Source: Zonotrichia leucophrys gambelii (Eukaryota; Chordata; Aves; Passeriformes; Passerellidae). From it: DNA of 64,000 nucleotides. A program made the position numbers and the translations under genes. The stretch's first letter is position 1; every line of letters begins with the position of its first letter. The notes under the pieces are model-generated. The model saw only the letters and a program-made list of their open reading frames with translations. It was not told the origin of the DNA and searched no databases. The stretch covers positions 134,525,033 to 134,589,032 of the forward strand of contig NC_088171.1 of assembly GCF_028769735.1 (NCBI RefSeq). The letters run 5' to 3'. Of the stretch, positions 1-13,119 are shown piece by piece.

Positions 1-1989
1 TGCTGTTTTCCTCCTTCTATTGCTAAATGTATAGTCTTGAATCCCTAGGGGAGGTCTTAAAATTACTCTTATTTTAGTGTGAGCAGATCTTTAAAACAAT
101 ACAGTCATTTCCCATTTTCAAAAGTGGGGTAGTTAAATTGCATGTTGTGGAACAAAACACAGTGGAATCCAAACTTCAGAAAAATAACATCAGTTTCCTC
201 CATGGTAGTAAGTTTCTGAGAACCCCATTGTTTTCATTGTTAATAAACTTCACAATTAGCCTCCAGCTCCTGCTAAATGATAAGGCATGACCTTTTATTC
301 CATAAGCTCTTAGTCTTTTAGGCTTAAAACCAGACCAATTTCATTCTTCACCTGGCATCTGAAAAGGAATAAACATTTGGGAGGAGAATAAATCCTCCAA
401 AGCACCTTTACACACTTTTAAACTAGTGGTCTTGGTTATGAGGTTTATAGGCACAACACAATTCTTTTATAGTTCATTAAAATGCAAGCTGAAAACCATG
501 GATAAGCAATTAATGTGGTTTTGGTATCAACAGTGCCATGTGTCCCAACAGGAATTTAGAGGATCTTCTGCATTGTCTGAAGTTACAGTCAGTATGTAGG
601 ATTCTCAATTAAATTTGGAATCTCACTCTTGCGTAGGATATCAATGAAATGAACTGGACTTTTGTTAGAACAAGGAGTTCAAACTGAAATTGTTAGAAGG
701 ATGGAGAGGAGTTACTGAATTAGGTGATGAAGATGATTAGTGGGCGAAATATTAGTCAAGGAAAATACAGATATAGTGTGGTATATTTCCTATTTGCTTA
801 TTTATGAAATACAGATACAAAGAAAAGCTCCTATAAGGGTCTCTGGTGAGCAGATATATCTAGATAAGGAAAATAATTGGAAAATGATGTGTCTGATGGA
901 AGGCAACTGAATGCTCCTCTATCCAAGAAGGAGAATACCTACTATATAATGAACTGCCTCTCATTTGATACAAAGAAATACATGTGAAGAAATACTTAAT
1001 AGTTGGAGTGCATTTACTATGTAAAGTATGAGATTATTTTGTGCTACTGACAGTGCAGGGAAGTTCATGGATTCTGTTGCCTGTATTTTTTCAAAGACAG
1101 GTTGGAAGTATGTTGCCTGTTCTTATGGCTTCACTGCTGACATACTATTTTATACCTTAAGTACAAAACACATTTGTTTATTATTGTAGTTCAACTTGTT
1201 TTCCTGTTGTAAATTTTTGTCAGCTTAGTGTTTAGGTATCACAGTTATTAGTGAATCTCAATTCTACTAAAGAAAAGAAATAAAATGGTTAAAGAGATTT
1301 ATGTAATCACCTTATGTAGTGCAAGATAAAACTACAAAAACATGTATTCCTAATGTTTTCTGACATGTGAGCTTACTAAAATAAATACAATATTTATTGG
1401 CCTACCAGTAAACCTTGAACAAGCGCAAGCTTTCCCATTCCATTATTTGGAAGGCATAATGTAAAATTCCTGCATAACCCTTCATTGTTTCTTCAAAGTG
1501 GGTATACTGTGTTCTTTAACTGGTTTAAGATTTATGCTGCTCTTTGTCAGTTTTATTTGAATCCATCTAAAAGGTCAGTGCTTGCTCTAGGCACCTCAGC
1601 TCTGCTTATGCACTCAGGAAGACTGTGTTGCAAGAGTTTATAAAGATAGGATGTGGTATTATATAGCTTTTAAAGCATTTCAAACTGTGTCTGTTTTTAC
1701 TATTTTAAAGTCTGTCTCATTCTTGTATTTTATGGAATGATCATTTTGTGATATTAAACAATGGAGCATTTTGTGTTGATACTGTTTGAAGATCCTTAGG
1801 AAACAATGTAACTTTAAAAAATATTTCAATTACCCTATTTAAATTGTTTAAATCTCAGCTCTCTATTTCAGATTCCAGTTTATTGTCTAACCTTTTTGCC
1901 GTCCTCAAAATGCACTGTTGACCATAATCTGAAGGAGCAGGTTGAGTCTGTTTAATTTGTTATCTCTGATATGTCAAATGACAGATTTG

Positions 1990-2290
1990 GTTTCATTCTG
2001 TATGAGGAAGGCCAGGATTAGTGCTGCAAACATGATTTTAGCTGGCACTGAAATGGATTTGAAAAATAATTATGATTAGAGCTTTATCCTTTAAAGAGAG
2101 GTCATGCTATTTGGAACCTTTATTTATTGGTTGCCTGGCAACTGTTCATTCATGTTCCTGCTTATCATCATTCATTGTAAGCATCTTTGCTGTACACTAA
2201 GAGCAATTAAGTGGCAACACTTTATTTCTGTGATGAATTAAATTTGACATAAATTAGAGATGAAGTAAAAAATATTTCCGTAGTTTTACT
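1990..2290. promoter_or_regulatory. Candidate conserved non-coding element / enhancer with RFX, NKX2 and OTX-like motifs
   Basis: Several transcription-factor-like words cluster in about 300 bp of otherwise unique DNA. They are an RFX X-box dyad at 2130-2142, an NKX2-type TTAAGTGG at 2207-2214 that overlaps a further GGCAAC half site (2213-2218), a GGATTA word (OTX/CRX/PITX core) at 2015-2020, and homeodomain-like AATTA words around 2070 and 2235. The words are seen directly. That the block is an enhancer is inference, because such words occur by chance in AT-rich DNA. Conservation across birds would decide it. Confidence 0.25.
2130..2142. promoter_or_regulatory. RFX X-box-like dyad (GTTGCC-T-GGCAAC)
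   Basis: The site reads GTTGCC, one spacer base, GGCAAC. Both half sites are perfect and inverted, which fits the RFX-family X-box consensus with its variable short spacer. RFX proteins bind such sites in promoters and enhancers of ciliary and MHC class II genes. Nothing nearby indicates a target gene. Confidence 0.4.
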
Positions 2291-3024
2291 TATTAACCAA
2301 AACTGTTAGTACAATGTTTCTTTGCTTATTAACATCTGGTTTATACCAGCTGAGGAGTTCAGCTGTAACAATAATGTTTCTAGCATACCTTTTGAGGTAT
2401 TACAGCACATAATTGACTTAGTGGCTTGTTCAGGAATTTTTGCCAGTTTTAGAAACTCCTGTTAATTTCAAGATCAAGGCTTCAGGGTGCTAGGAAACTT
2501 ATGTCCTGTTGATTTCAGAGCTTAATATTAGGCAATCCAATCTCAAGTACTGAAACTTGCACCCAGTCATTGGGAAAGGGATTTCATACTCTAGAGTTAA
2601 AACTGCTGTGCTAGGAGATGTGCTGGTGAAGCAATAAGAAGAACATTAAAGTCACTTGATGCTTCTCTTTGTAGAACAACAGCAGTTTTTACTACACATT
2701 GAAAAAAGTATAAAGCGTATTATTCAACAATTGCTTTTTGACTGCGGATGAAAATATTTTGCTGTCTTTATTAATTCATTATGGATCATATCAAAGTTGA
2801 CCCTTGTGTGAAACAGCAGTATGGACTGAGACTGTCAGGTTATGGAGTATTTGTAGAAGATATCTGTGTAAAGAATGTTGAAGAAAATTCCTTGTGTCTG
2901 CATCTTAAAAGATCATCTACACTGTGTGGCCAGGGTGGAAGTAGATATATGTCTCTGCTGCTGCCATTTGGTAGGAATGCCTCTATTCTGGTTGGCTCAG
3001 TGCTTTGGAAAAGAGGCCGTCTCT

Positions 3025-4174
3025 ATTCAAATGTTGATAAGAATGTTATCAGCAGTAGTCAGCATGGGTTTACTAAGGGTAAATTATGCTTGACCAACCT
3101 TATTGCCTTCTATGATGATACAACTGCCTGGGCAGATGACAGGGAGGGCAGTGGATATTTTCTACCTTGGCTTCAACATGGCTTTCAATGCTGTCTTGCT
3201 CAACATCCTCACAGGCAAACTCAGGAAGTGTGGACTGTGTGAGTGGACAGACAGGTGGTTTAGAACTGGCTGAACAGCAGATCCCTGAGGGCTGTAATCA
3301 GCGGCACAGGGTTCAGTTAGAGACCTGTCAATGGTGGTGTCCCCCAAGGTTCAGTACTGGTCCCAGTATTGTTTAACTTGTCACTAATAACTTGTGTGAA
3401 GGGGCAGATGCCTCCTCAGCAAGTTCCCCAACAACACAAAGCTGGGAGGAGAGACTGATACCCCAGAGTGCCGAGCAGCCCTTAAGAAGGACCCTGAGAG
3501 GCTGGAGAGATGGGCAGAGAAGAAAAATCTGAAATTCAACAAAGGTGAATGCAGAGTCCTGCACCTGGGGAGGAGCAACCCCAGGCACCAATACAGACTG
3601 GGGGTTACCTGCTGGAAAACAGCTCTGCAGAGAAGGATCTGTGAGTCTTGGTGGACTATAAACCATCCATGAGGGAGGAGTGTGTGTGAAGAATTGCCAG
3701 CAGGTTGAGGGAGGTGAGCGTGTTGCTCTACTCAGCCCTCATGAGGCCACATCTGGAGAGCTGTGTCCACTTCTGGCCTCCTCAGTACAAGAATATCTCT
3801 CCTACAACGACATGCTGAGGGATCTGGGCCTTTTCAACCTTGAGAAGAGATGACTGAGAGGGGATCCCATCAATCTATCAGTATCTGGAGGGAGGATGTC
3901 AAGAGGATGGAGCCAGGCTCTGCTCAGTGGACCTGAGCAACAGGACAAGAGGCAATGGGCAGAAACTGGAACACAGGAAGTTCTGCCTGAATATGAGGCA
4001 GAACTTATTTACTCCCACTGGAGCAGTGTATGGAGTCTCCCTCACTGGAGATATTTAAGAACCATCTGGATGCCATCCAGTGCCATGTGCTCTGGGATGG
4101 CCCTGCTTGAGCAGGGAGATTGGACCAGATGACCCTGTGGTACCTTCTAACCTGACCCATTCTGTGATTATGTG
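3025..4174 (+). mobile_element. CR1 LINE, 5'-truncated, sense orientation, with 3' end
   Basis: This is an avian CR1 retrotransposon copy of about 1.15 kb on the + strand. It contains the C-terminal half of the ORF2 reverse transcriptase and the 3' untranslated end. Recognisable peptides include SSQHGFTKGK near 3056, VPQGSVL near 3340, KKNLKFNKGECRVLHLGR near 3517 and FNLEKR near 3835. The 3' end matches the usual CR1 ending, with ACCAGATGACC near 4125 and an ATTCTGTGATTATGTGA tail at 4159-4175. CR1 copies are typically 5'-truncated by incomplete reverse transcription, and this one has lost the endonuclease and the N-terminal part. Frameshifts and stops break it. The left edge is uncertain by some tens of bases. 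Confidence 0.92.
3040..3860 (+). pseudogene. Dead CR1 ORF2 reverse-transcriptase remnant
   Basis: This is the decayed coding part of the CR1 copy. The palm region is spread over at least two frames: VPQGSVL (3339-3359) is in a different frame from the block around 3418-3600. The place where CR1 reverse transcriptases carry the catalytic F/Y-A-D-D signature (in S-K-F-A-D-D-T-K-L) reads S-K-F-P-N-N-T-K-L at 3418-3444, so both catalytic aspartates are asparagine. In-frame stops follow. No product is expected. The match to the CR1 family rests on recognised motifs, not on an alignment. Confidence 0.85.
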
Positions 4175-7100
4175 AAAAAATGTCCCTCTGTGACTGTCCC
4201 TCTTCTTTGAGCTTCTGATTGTATTAACTCACAAGTACTGATCATATCATGACACAGGGCGAAAAACGTAACTGCTGTAAGACAAAGCTATATAAATTTT
4301 TATCAGATTTTCCCACTCATGTGACATGTTTGTAATACATGAAGATTGTGTTGTATGTTTTTTCTCTTTTATGAAACAGTTGAACTGGTTTCAAAGCTAT
4401 ATAGATAATTGGAAAAGAAATGCTAAACTCAGAAAATCTAGTTTTTAGTATTTTTTTTCTCATGATATTATAGAGAAGAAGTTTTATTTCATTGGTACTG
4501 TTCATTTTTTGCTGGGATGTAATCACAAATTCATTTACAGATGTGAAATAGATGCTTGCAAGGGGATGAGTTAATTTCTTAGAAAATTACCAGCTGAAAG
4601 GCAGAAAGAAATTTATCAATGTCTTTGAAACATAGATAGTAAAACAGAAAAACAAGCCTCCCTTTCAATGGGAAGTTACTTTATTTAAATGTATTGGTAG
4701 ATATTTACAAAGTGTACAACAGAGGAAATTGCTTTCTTTTTGTATGGCATGTGGATCTGAAGGTGATGATCCTGTCACATTTTTACCTCAGACATTGGTT
4801 GTGTGATGCTCTTCTAGGAAATTGCTTTGACCCACTGTCTTTGCAGAGAAATTGACAGATTGTATCTGTCTGTGTTGTGGTTTGTGTTTAATTGCAAGTG
4901 AAAGAAATGGTCTTTCATGCAATAAAATGCATTATTATTATTGTTATGAGAAGTAATATAAATACATTGTTAACTGTACTGCATGATTCTGGTCTTGGCA
5001 TGTGAGGCTTTTTTTTTTTTTTTCTCTCATTGCTTCTATGTATTTAGAAAAATGAAACAATAATTAAAAATCCTCAAACCAACCCAGGACAGTGTTCCAG
5101 TGTTTGGTTTTTCTTGTTGCTTATGAATTGCCGAGCTCTGATACTTCTGTCCCTCATTGCTTGTACACGAAATGCCAGCTTTGGAAACGACTTTATTATT
5201 TTTTCTCTATTGCATCTATATTCAAATACGTAGGGAAAAGGGTGTGATGTAAGTGACTGAAGCATTTTGCTGGGGTGGGGGGGGCTGAAGATCCAGGTTG
5301 TGTGTCCAGTTCCATTATGATGGATCCCATAGTTTATCCATCTTTGTAACCTAGCTTGCACAAATGTGCATTGAACTAAATGAAGAGTGTTTCCAGGCTA
5401 CATATCACGAGCAATAGAAGAAAAGCAATGTAAAAGAGCCAGAAATATATCTTCATCATTCATTTATCTTGGGACTGTTTCCCTTTTTTTCATAAAGTGT
5501 AGTAGAGGAGTATCATAAAATATAAGTAGAGAATTCAAATTTAATAATCTGTATAATTGTTCTAGAAGTGAATGTGTTCAAAAGAAAGTGCTGGAGCAGA
5601 AAAGACATCTATAACAGTTTGAACACTGGTTTTGATTTTTTGTGGTTTTTTTTTAAGGTTTTTTAGGTTTTGGGTTTTGTTTGTTTGTTGTTTGTATGTT
5701 TGTTTTGTTTTTATTTTGGTCTTTTAAAATACGAGTACCAAAACTTGGAAGACAACACTGTCAGGATTAGGTGAAGGACATCATTAGATAACTGAAGGTG
5801 AAGAGCATCACAGTCTCTTTCAGAATGAAAGTTTGAATAAGATAATTTTTGTTACCCTAACATACTCAAAATGATTTTAAATAAATGTAAAAGTCTTAAA
5901 AAATAAATCAGTTTTGGATCAGATTGTAAATACCACAGAATGCACAATTAAAAACTGTTCTTTTTTTGAGTGAATGTACAAGTAAATTGTTCCACAAACA
6001 TTCATGTTTCCTTTTCATCACAATACCTAAGCTTCAAATACCAAATACTCCTTTGGTATTTGAGTATTTATGGATTTTTATGACATACAATAAAAGATGC
6101 ACTGCTCCATGCATTCAATGTTTTATATTAGGCACCACTAACAGGCAGCCATACTGCTCACATACCCCTGGGTGTTAAGAAATTAATGGGGAGAGGATAA
6201 GGTAAATAAGATTTGCTGTGATGATATGTTAAGTATAATACAAGTGTAAGCTGAATATTTTTCCTCAAGGTTCCTGTACCATCTGTTCTCCTTATGACTG
6301 TTTCAGAGTGACTTGGAGTATTTTTCTGAACTCTCCTGTTGGTATTGACCAGAAGTGTGATTAAGTTGCTCATGCGTGAGTATCGAGCATCTCTTAAAGT
6401 GTCCTTGGCCAAGATGTGCCCAAGGCTGGTAGAAATAACATGGGACCAACAAAAGTTTCCTCTTAAGGCTACCAACAGGAAGCCAGTCTCTGTGTTCTGA
6501 GTCAGCTTACATGACTCTGTTCACTTCTCTTTAGGTAACTAAAGCCTGTTTTGAGTTTTAAATGATGCTGGAGAGTGATGAGATCTATATCTATAGGGCT
6601 CCCCAGGGTAGGCAGTGGCATTCCAATGTTGTGATTTGGGGTTGAATCGCTTCCCTCTGCAGTTGTGGAGGGAAATGTCTGTCATTAAGTTTGTATAGGG
6701 ACCTGGTGCTGTTTAGGCCCTGTAGTCTGACTTGCTTGGTCCCTAGATACTGTTCCAGAAAATCATGGGCCTCCTAAAAAATCCAGTGATATATCTCCCA
6801 TCCCCTGGTTAATGTAGTTCATCTCAGATCATATCAGACACCTATACTCCTGGCAAAACCAAGAATAGAATTCCATCCTTATGTCACTACAATTTTTACC
6901 CTGTCACTTTGATGCTCTGCATACTATTAAATATATTCTTCCTTTAGTGTAAAAGGTTAACACTACCTCACATCTTTGGATCTCACGTATTCTAAGTATT
7001 TAGCTAGGGGTTTAAAGAACACAACATTTCTGTACTCTAACAAGGCAGTTTTGCCTTCAGTTGTAATGAGATTGGGCCTGAGCCTGTTCAAATCCATGTA

Positions 7101-8948
7101 AAACATGTTACCTAACTCAGACCAAACACTTATGGCAGATTTTATAAATTTACTACTTCTGACTATTATTTCATGCCTTACCTTAAATGGTTTTAAAGGC
7201 TCTCTTTCTGCCCTAAACTTACAAACACCTAAACAGCTTGTGTGGAGAAGACAGAATGTTAAGCATTTTTATAAAAAGTAAGTAATGAGAAAATATATTT
7301 TGTAAGAATAAGCTCACTAAGTGTCTATTGCCTGATAGACAATCCCCAAGAAGATAAAAAATGAAAATGACATTTTAGTAATTTATTTGGCTAAGAGCCT
7401 TCAGCCTTCAAGAATAATTATCTTGTTTTCAAGTACTTTTGTTATGTAAAGCAAAATGGAGATTAAGTCAACAAAAATTTACTTTTCTGTGTCAATACCA
7501 GAATTTAGATCTCATCATAGGCAGGTATGTAATTTCACTGATTTATTTATACTACTTGCTTTAGGTCTTCAAAACGGTAATTTTAACTGTGTCAGTTTAA
7601 GGGTGTAACTTACCAGCCTGTATTTATAAATTTGCTTATTTAATTTTTAAATCCAAAATTTGAAATACTTGAGTATGCTACCTGGTATGCTATTTAAATG
7701 AGCTTTCTGCTATCATGTAATTAGAGAGAGACTAGATTTGCTGTGGATTTTAAGTCTGCATTTGTGAAGAAAGAGTGACATATCTGCAATCTTTTTTATC
7801 CAAAAGAGCTTCCTTTGTAATATATAGCTCTACTCTTGTTTGGCACTCACAGGCTTATTTAGAGATAAGACAGTATTTTAGATCCTTTGTGAATAATTCC
7901 GTCATTTTTCCTGACTGTTGAGAGAATTTAGTTTTTTCCCAGCAGTCAGATAAATAAATAATCATTATTCTTTGTAGGTTAGTTGCTTAGATGCCATTTC
8001 CACCAAGATATTAGAGAATTTTTCTATATACAAGACCTTCCTGAGGAGGTAATGTCAATTTAATTTGGACCACAATTTTTGAATTCTGTAGAAGTATATT
8101 CTTTCTCTAACTTTGCTCAAAATAAAAATTCTGTTTCATTAAAAGTTGGGGGATCTTAATGTCTTTGTGAATATTCACTTCTTTATCTAAATTTTCAGCA
8201 CCAGAGGAAATTATTCTTAAGGTGAAACTAAGCTTTTAAAATGTTGGAACAATGCATTCTGTGATGTTTTGTAAAAGTTACAAGTGATAACAGACAGGGG
8301 AGCCTAAAGCAATTACTGCTTTTCTCATGTCCCGTCTCCAGTAATACAATAGAGAAGTTCATCATTCCTGTTAGCTTTATCCTGATAGCTAGAAAAGGAG
8401 AAAGGAACTTTTGACTTTAAATGTCCTGCAGTCTGAGGGTTTTATAGGTTTTCACTTGTTTTCAGAAATAAAATAGCTAAACATGTGGTTGAAAGTTGTG
8501 TTATGGTGTTTGGTGAAGTAACTAGTGAAAAAACCCCAATGGTTACTTTTTAAAATTTGGAACAAAATTCATACAGTTGTTGAAAGAAGTCTAGAGCCTT
8601 CAGAGTTATATAGAAGTGGAGACTGTAATTTTCCTTCATGCTTTCTTTTTTTTTGAAGTTCATATACTACCTATGTTTCAGTGATAAGAAACTAGAGATA
8701 GGAAGAAGAAAGGGAATTCACTCATATTAAATTTATTTTCTTTTTTGTAACTGTTATTTGTTTACTTGTGTACTTAGTAGCCTGGTAAAATATCTGGTTT
8801 TCATTGGGAAACTTAGATGAGACTCTAACTTCATGGAATTGTTGAGATTGTGCCATTAATTTCATTGCACCCAAGGTTTTACTCCAAGCTATTTGAAAAG
8901 CACTGAATTACTAAACATTTTAATCTAGTAAATTAAAATTATGTATAT
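4175..8948. other. Unique AT-rich non-coding DNA, no gene seen
   Basis: No exon, RNA gene or dated repeat was recognised. A T-run lies at about 5010-5023, a short G-run at about 5275-5284 and a T/G-rich low-complexity tract at about 5630-5722. Open frames of 60-105 codons on both strands show no domain or repeat match and no codon structure. Confidence 0.55.
5630..5722. repeat. T/G-rich low-complexity tract
   Basis: About 90 bp made almost only of T and G on the + strand, with TTTG and TTTTG words repeating irregularly. It has no fixed period. It could be a decayed simple repeat or the remains of an A-rich tail on the - strand. Confidence 0.7.
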
Positions 8949-9323
8949 CATAGAATCATAGAATTATTTGGGTTGGAATGGACTTTTAAGATTATCTAGT
9001 TCCATCCCCATCTGCCATAAGCAGGGACACCTTCCTTTAGGCCAGACTACTCAAATTCATCCAACCTGGCCTTGGAAGGTTTCAGGAATGGGGCATCCAC
9101 ATCTTCTCTCAGCAACCTGTGCCAGTCTCTCACTACCATTTTTCACCACTGTGAAAAAATTCTTCCTGACATCTTATCTAAACCTGCTCTCTTTCATTTT
9201 GAAGTCTTTGTCCTGTCATTACATACTTTTCTCAAAAGCCCCTCTCCGGATTTCTTGTAGGTCCCTTTATGTATCAGAATGCTGCTAGAAGGTCCGTGAA
9301 GCCTTCTCTTCTCCAGTTTGGGA
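8949..9323 (-). mobile_element. CR1 LINE 3' fragment, antisense to the + strand
   Basis: The + strand begins with the reverse complement of the CR1 tail (TCATAGAATCATAGAAT at 8949-8965) followed by TTTGGGTTGGAATGGAC. The familiar CR1 3' region follows, read backwards: GGGACACCTTCC, GGCATCCACATC and CTTCTCTTCTCCAG at the right end. About 375 bp remain. The sequence covers the 3' UTR and the last part of ORF2 and is 5'-truncated at about 9323. Open + strand frames here are antisense readings of the element. Confidence 0.93.
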
Positions 9324-12300
9324 ATTTATATAAATATAATATATATTTAATATGAATGTTTATTAACTATTTAAGATAAATATTGGTGTAAAAATCCATA
9401 GGCTTAACCTATATATAAGGGATGAAATTAGTACAAAAAGAAATGGAGATGCACTATCTATGCATAAGCTGACTCTTGCAGTTAGAAGAAAGTTTCAAAT
9501 CATTATTCTTGAAGCACTTTTTGAAAAGAACAGTAGTGAGGTCATTCAGAGAAGCAAAATTTAACTTGAGGTGGGATCTAACTATTTCATGTGGGGGCTT
9601 ACAATTATAACCTTAATCATCAGCAAAAATGGACTGGATTCCTTCCTTGTTCTATACTCTGTCTAACAGTAATTTCCTCCTCTGGAGAGGCTGATGGCTC
9701 TCTGACAGCCATTGACTGTAAAGTTTGTTCTTCTTCATCAGTGCATCTACCTTAGGAACCCTGGAGCTATCATATTAGACCAAAAATGTAGGCTATATTG
9801 CGTCAATACCTTTTTCTGATTCATTGCTTTTTGTCATTTACACTTTTCAGTCACTGTGTGTGAAAATGTCTTTTTTTCAGCAGCATTTAATTCAATGCTG
9901 AAAATTGTAAATAATGCCCACAGAATCAACCATAGTTGTCTGAAAATCATAAAAAAGGCTTTTAGAATATTTTTGGTTGTCTTCTTTTTGAGCTCTTGGG
10001 TTCACTTCTTTTTTGTTGTTTGTTTTCTTTTTGAAACAAGAATAAGAAATTCACAGTTAAAAAAGAAACAAAATATTTTCATTTTATACAGTAAGTCAAG
10101 TCTTCAAGAAGCTTTCCAACAGTTTAACATGAAAGCTGTCTAACACTAGCCACACTGCTTTCTTCATACCTCTTTTCAGTTTTGATTGTCTTCAAAATTG
10201 TATTTGCTGCTATTTTTGCTCCTGTTAAAACCTGCCACTTCATAAGGTCAAAGTACTTCTAACTGCTGACAAACACTCTTTTTCATTATATGATGACTGT
10301 TAACATTACACACTTTGCATAACACCTTTAAACTGTTTAACAGTAGCTAACTGGCTGACCTTGTGCATCACTATGGCAGGAGATGCCTGTTTGATTCAAG
10401 GGCTTAGATGCTAATTTTGTGTGGCTGCAGGGACTGGGTAGTTCTCCTGAAATTTTGCTTTTATTTTTCTAGATGTTGCAACTTCTTCAGTAGGAACAGG
10501 AAAACACAGATTTTACTGCTTTTAAACTCTGTGAAAAACTTTGTACTCTTGATTTGGTATTTTGTAGCAACTATGAGAGACAAAAATAGGGTTGTAAGTG
10601 AGGTAGGACCAGTGTCTCAGAGATTTAGGATTAGACCTTCAAAAGGATCATATCAAAATACTAGTATCAGTAGTGACATGTACTTTTAGTCATAAACTAA
10701 CATTAATTTTTGAACTAAGGAGTTTAATTTAGATTAATAATACAAATTATTTTTTTAGATTAGTATTTAGATAATATAAATTCTCAGTTCTCTTGTGTGG
10801 TCTGGTCCTTTTTATTTTGTTGTTTTATTTCACTTAATCTCTGATTGAGATATATGAAATTTTACAAGACAGGACTGCTTAGTAGCTGTCTGCTTAGGTA
10901 ATATTTTCATGAGAAAAATGCATTGATTGATACATACTCAATGAATATCAATGAAAGGGGGATGGCACAACACTATAGAGAGTTGACTGCCAACAATATA
11001 AACTGAAACTTCAAAATTACCATGCTGATTGAATTCATGTCATGAATCAGGAGTTGAAAGTTAGGGATGGCATCTGGAAAATCTGCCAATAGGGATTCTA
11101 CTTGTTCAAGCATGCAGATGAGGAAATTAACATTATTTTAATCCTATATATTTATAGTAGAAGGTATTTTAAATCAGCCCCATTTCTGTCCTACAATGAA
11201 GAAAACATTCTTGGGTAGAAAGGAGGCAGCAAGTAATGAATTTCAAAAAGATAAGCAGACTGTAATATGTCAGAAAAGCAGTGGATAATGTGTCGTTCAG
11301 TTTTGAAAAAGCAGAAGAGGTAATGCAAAGAGGCATTGCACTTTGGTTGCATTAATTGGGTTAGATTAAGCTCTTTGGCTGAAAGGATCTCTAAGTATGG
11401 GAGCACCCAAGTGTGGAGCTGAAGGAATCAAACCAGCTGAAGCAGAAACATTATTACATGTACAACATGTTACAGCATCAGATCTTGACTGACCCAGCTG
11501 GCTCTAGTGAAACATTTCCCTGCAGTTTGTGTGTTTGCACTACCCCACAAATTCCATTCGATTGGAGATTGTGGCTGATGCAAATGTTACATCATCACTG
11601 TCTGGGCCGTATCTTTGGGTAAAGCCTCACAGTAGATGAAATTTTGCTGGAGAATGTGTTCCCCTTGGTGGGAAAACCAAAGGCCCTTTGAGGCACGTGG
11701 ATAGTTCTATGGTCACACAATTTATATCTGGATTATGATTCAGGAAAAAGAAGAAACTAATTTCTGGAGTCTCCTCTGCTGAAGATGAGGTAAGTCAAGA
11801 GATTTTTCCAAGGCTCATCCCTGGTACTTCCCAAGACTGTCAAGGAAGAATGCCATTGAGAATTGATCTGTACTATATTTTTGGGAACTGAGCCTGGATT
11901 TCCAACTTGTTTTATGTTCTAGCAGCCATCTGAACTCCTGAAGTAGCAATGTTGTAGTGATATTAGCCTTTAAGACCACATTCAGAGTAGTGTTTAGTGT
12001 CTTCCTCTGCTTTATTCCTTTCTATTTCTCTTTATAAACCTCAGCCTGGTGCAGAACAGAGGACTTTAGCCTTGATCTGGTAAAGCATGCTGTTGAGAAC
12101 TGTATTCAGGAAAGCTAGAACCAGTCAGGATGTTAAAAGGAGAAAGCCCAGAGGGGCTTTTTGTCATTGATACTGTTTGCTTGCTCTGAAATACTGCCTT
12201 CAGTATAAACTGTGTAAACAAAATCAAGCTATTGATACCTACTGGGCTTATTACTTCTACACAAGTCAAATGTTTTCTCTTGATCTGACATCTTGCATTC

Positions 12301-13119
12301 TTGTTTTGAAAGCCACTTCTTAATCTCTGTGAGCAACTCTTCTAATATCTGACCTTTTAGGTGAAACTCCTGTGTGATGCAGCATTAACTGATTTGAAAC
12401 TGACATAAATAAAATGTTAATTGTGTAAAATTTCTCTCTGTCATATCAGCAATACATACAGTATTGCTGGTTTCTTTTTGGTTTTTTCTCAGTGAATTGA
12501 AGTTACTCTGGCTGTTCTATGCTACATATAATTTTAAAGTTTATAGATTAGGCTTTAGAAAGTATTCACAATTTTTGTTCTAAAAGTGAAGTCAAAGTTA
12601 CAGGATTGCAGTTTTTCAGATCCTCCCATATTCTTCATGTAAATACAGTTATTACCATATAATTTATAATAAATGGTTCCTTCTCTCTGCTTTTTAACAT
12701 AATTTCTTTATTCTAAGTAGGAGAAAGGATATTGAAAATACAGTGAGACTAGTGACAGTGAAATCCTTTCAGTGAAATTGTGTCCTGACTGAAAACAGGA
12801 ATTTTACTCTGACCTCTGAGTGCCTGTGGTTTCACCTGGAGCACTTCTCTTACAAAGCTTTCAGTTCAAGTGTGAGGGGTAATGTCTGAAGCTGTGAATC
12901 CCCTGTGACCAGTTACAGTGCTTCATGTTATTTTGCTCTTGGCTCTTTGCTCCCAGGCTCAGTTCTTACTAATCCTTATCAGTGCTGTAGCTTGAATGCT
13001 GCAGACTATGGGGTAGCTGTAACTCAGGGGAGTATTTCTTGCAGGATGATAATGTGGCTGATAATTTTCCAGATATGTTTCAAGTGTACTTGGCAAAATT
13101 ATCTTCAGGTTATTAAGAC
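9324..13119. other. Unique AT-rich non-coding DNA, no gene seen
   Basis: No gene or repeat family was recognised. A very AT-rich stretch lies at about 9327-9360. A motif-bearing block at about 11.52-11.72 kb is listed separately. The 90-97-codon frames at 9856-10143 and 10408-10689 are T/A-rich and look like chance frames in low-GC DNA. Confidence 0.55.
11520..11720. promoter_or_regulatory. Candidate regulatory block with a perfect octamer motif
   Basis: A block slightly richer in GC than its surroundings carries a perfect POU-factor octamer, ATGCAAAT, at 11578-11585. An ACATCATC word follows directly, and a CGATTGG (inverted CCAAT-type) word lies at about 11559-11565. These words are seen directly. 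Regulatory function is inference and may be chance. Confidence 0.2.

Larger units (their letters stand above)
1..3024. other. Unique AT-rich non-coding DNA, no gene seen
   Basis: No recognisable exon, RNA gene or transposable element was found. The open frames are short and have no domain or codon signal. The only structured part is the motif cluster near 2.0-2.3 kb, listed separately. A frame starting at 2781 runs without a stop into the CR1 fragment to 3242. Its first 80 or so residues match nothing I recognise, so I treat it as chance. Confidence 0.6.

Noticed and set aside
2781..3242. 153-codon frame as a gene
   Set aside because: Its C-terminal half is a CR1 reverse-transcriptase fragment, and the N-terminal half resembles nothing and runs through unique DNA.
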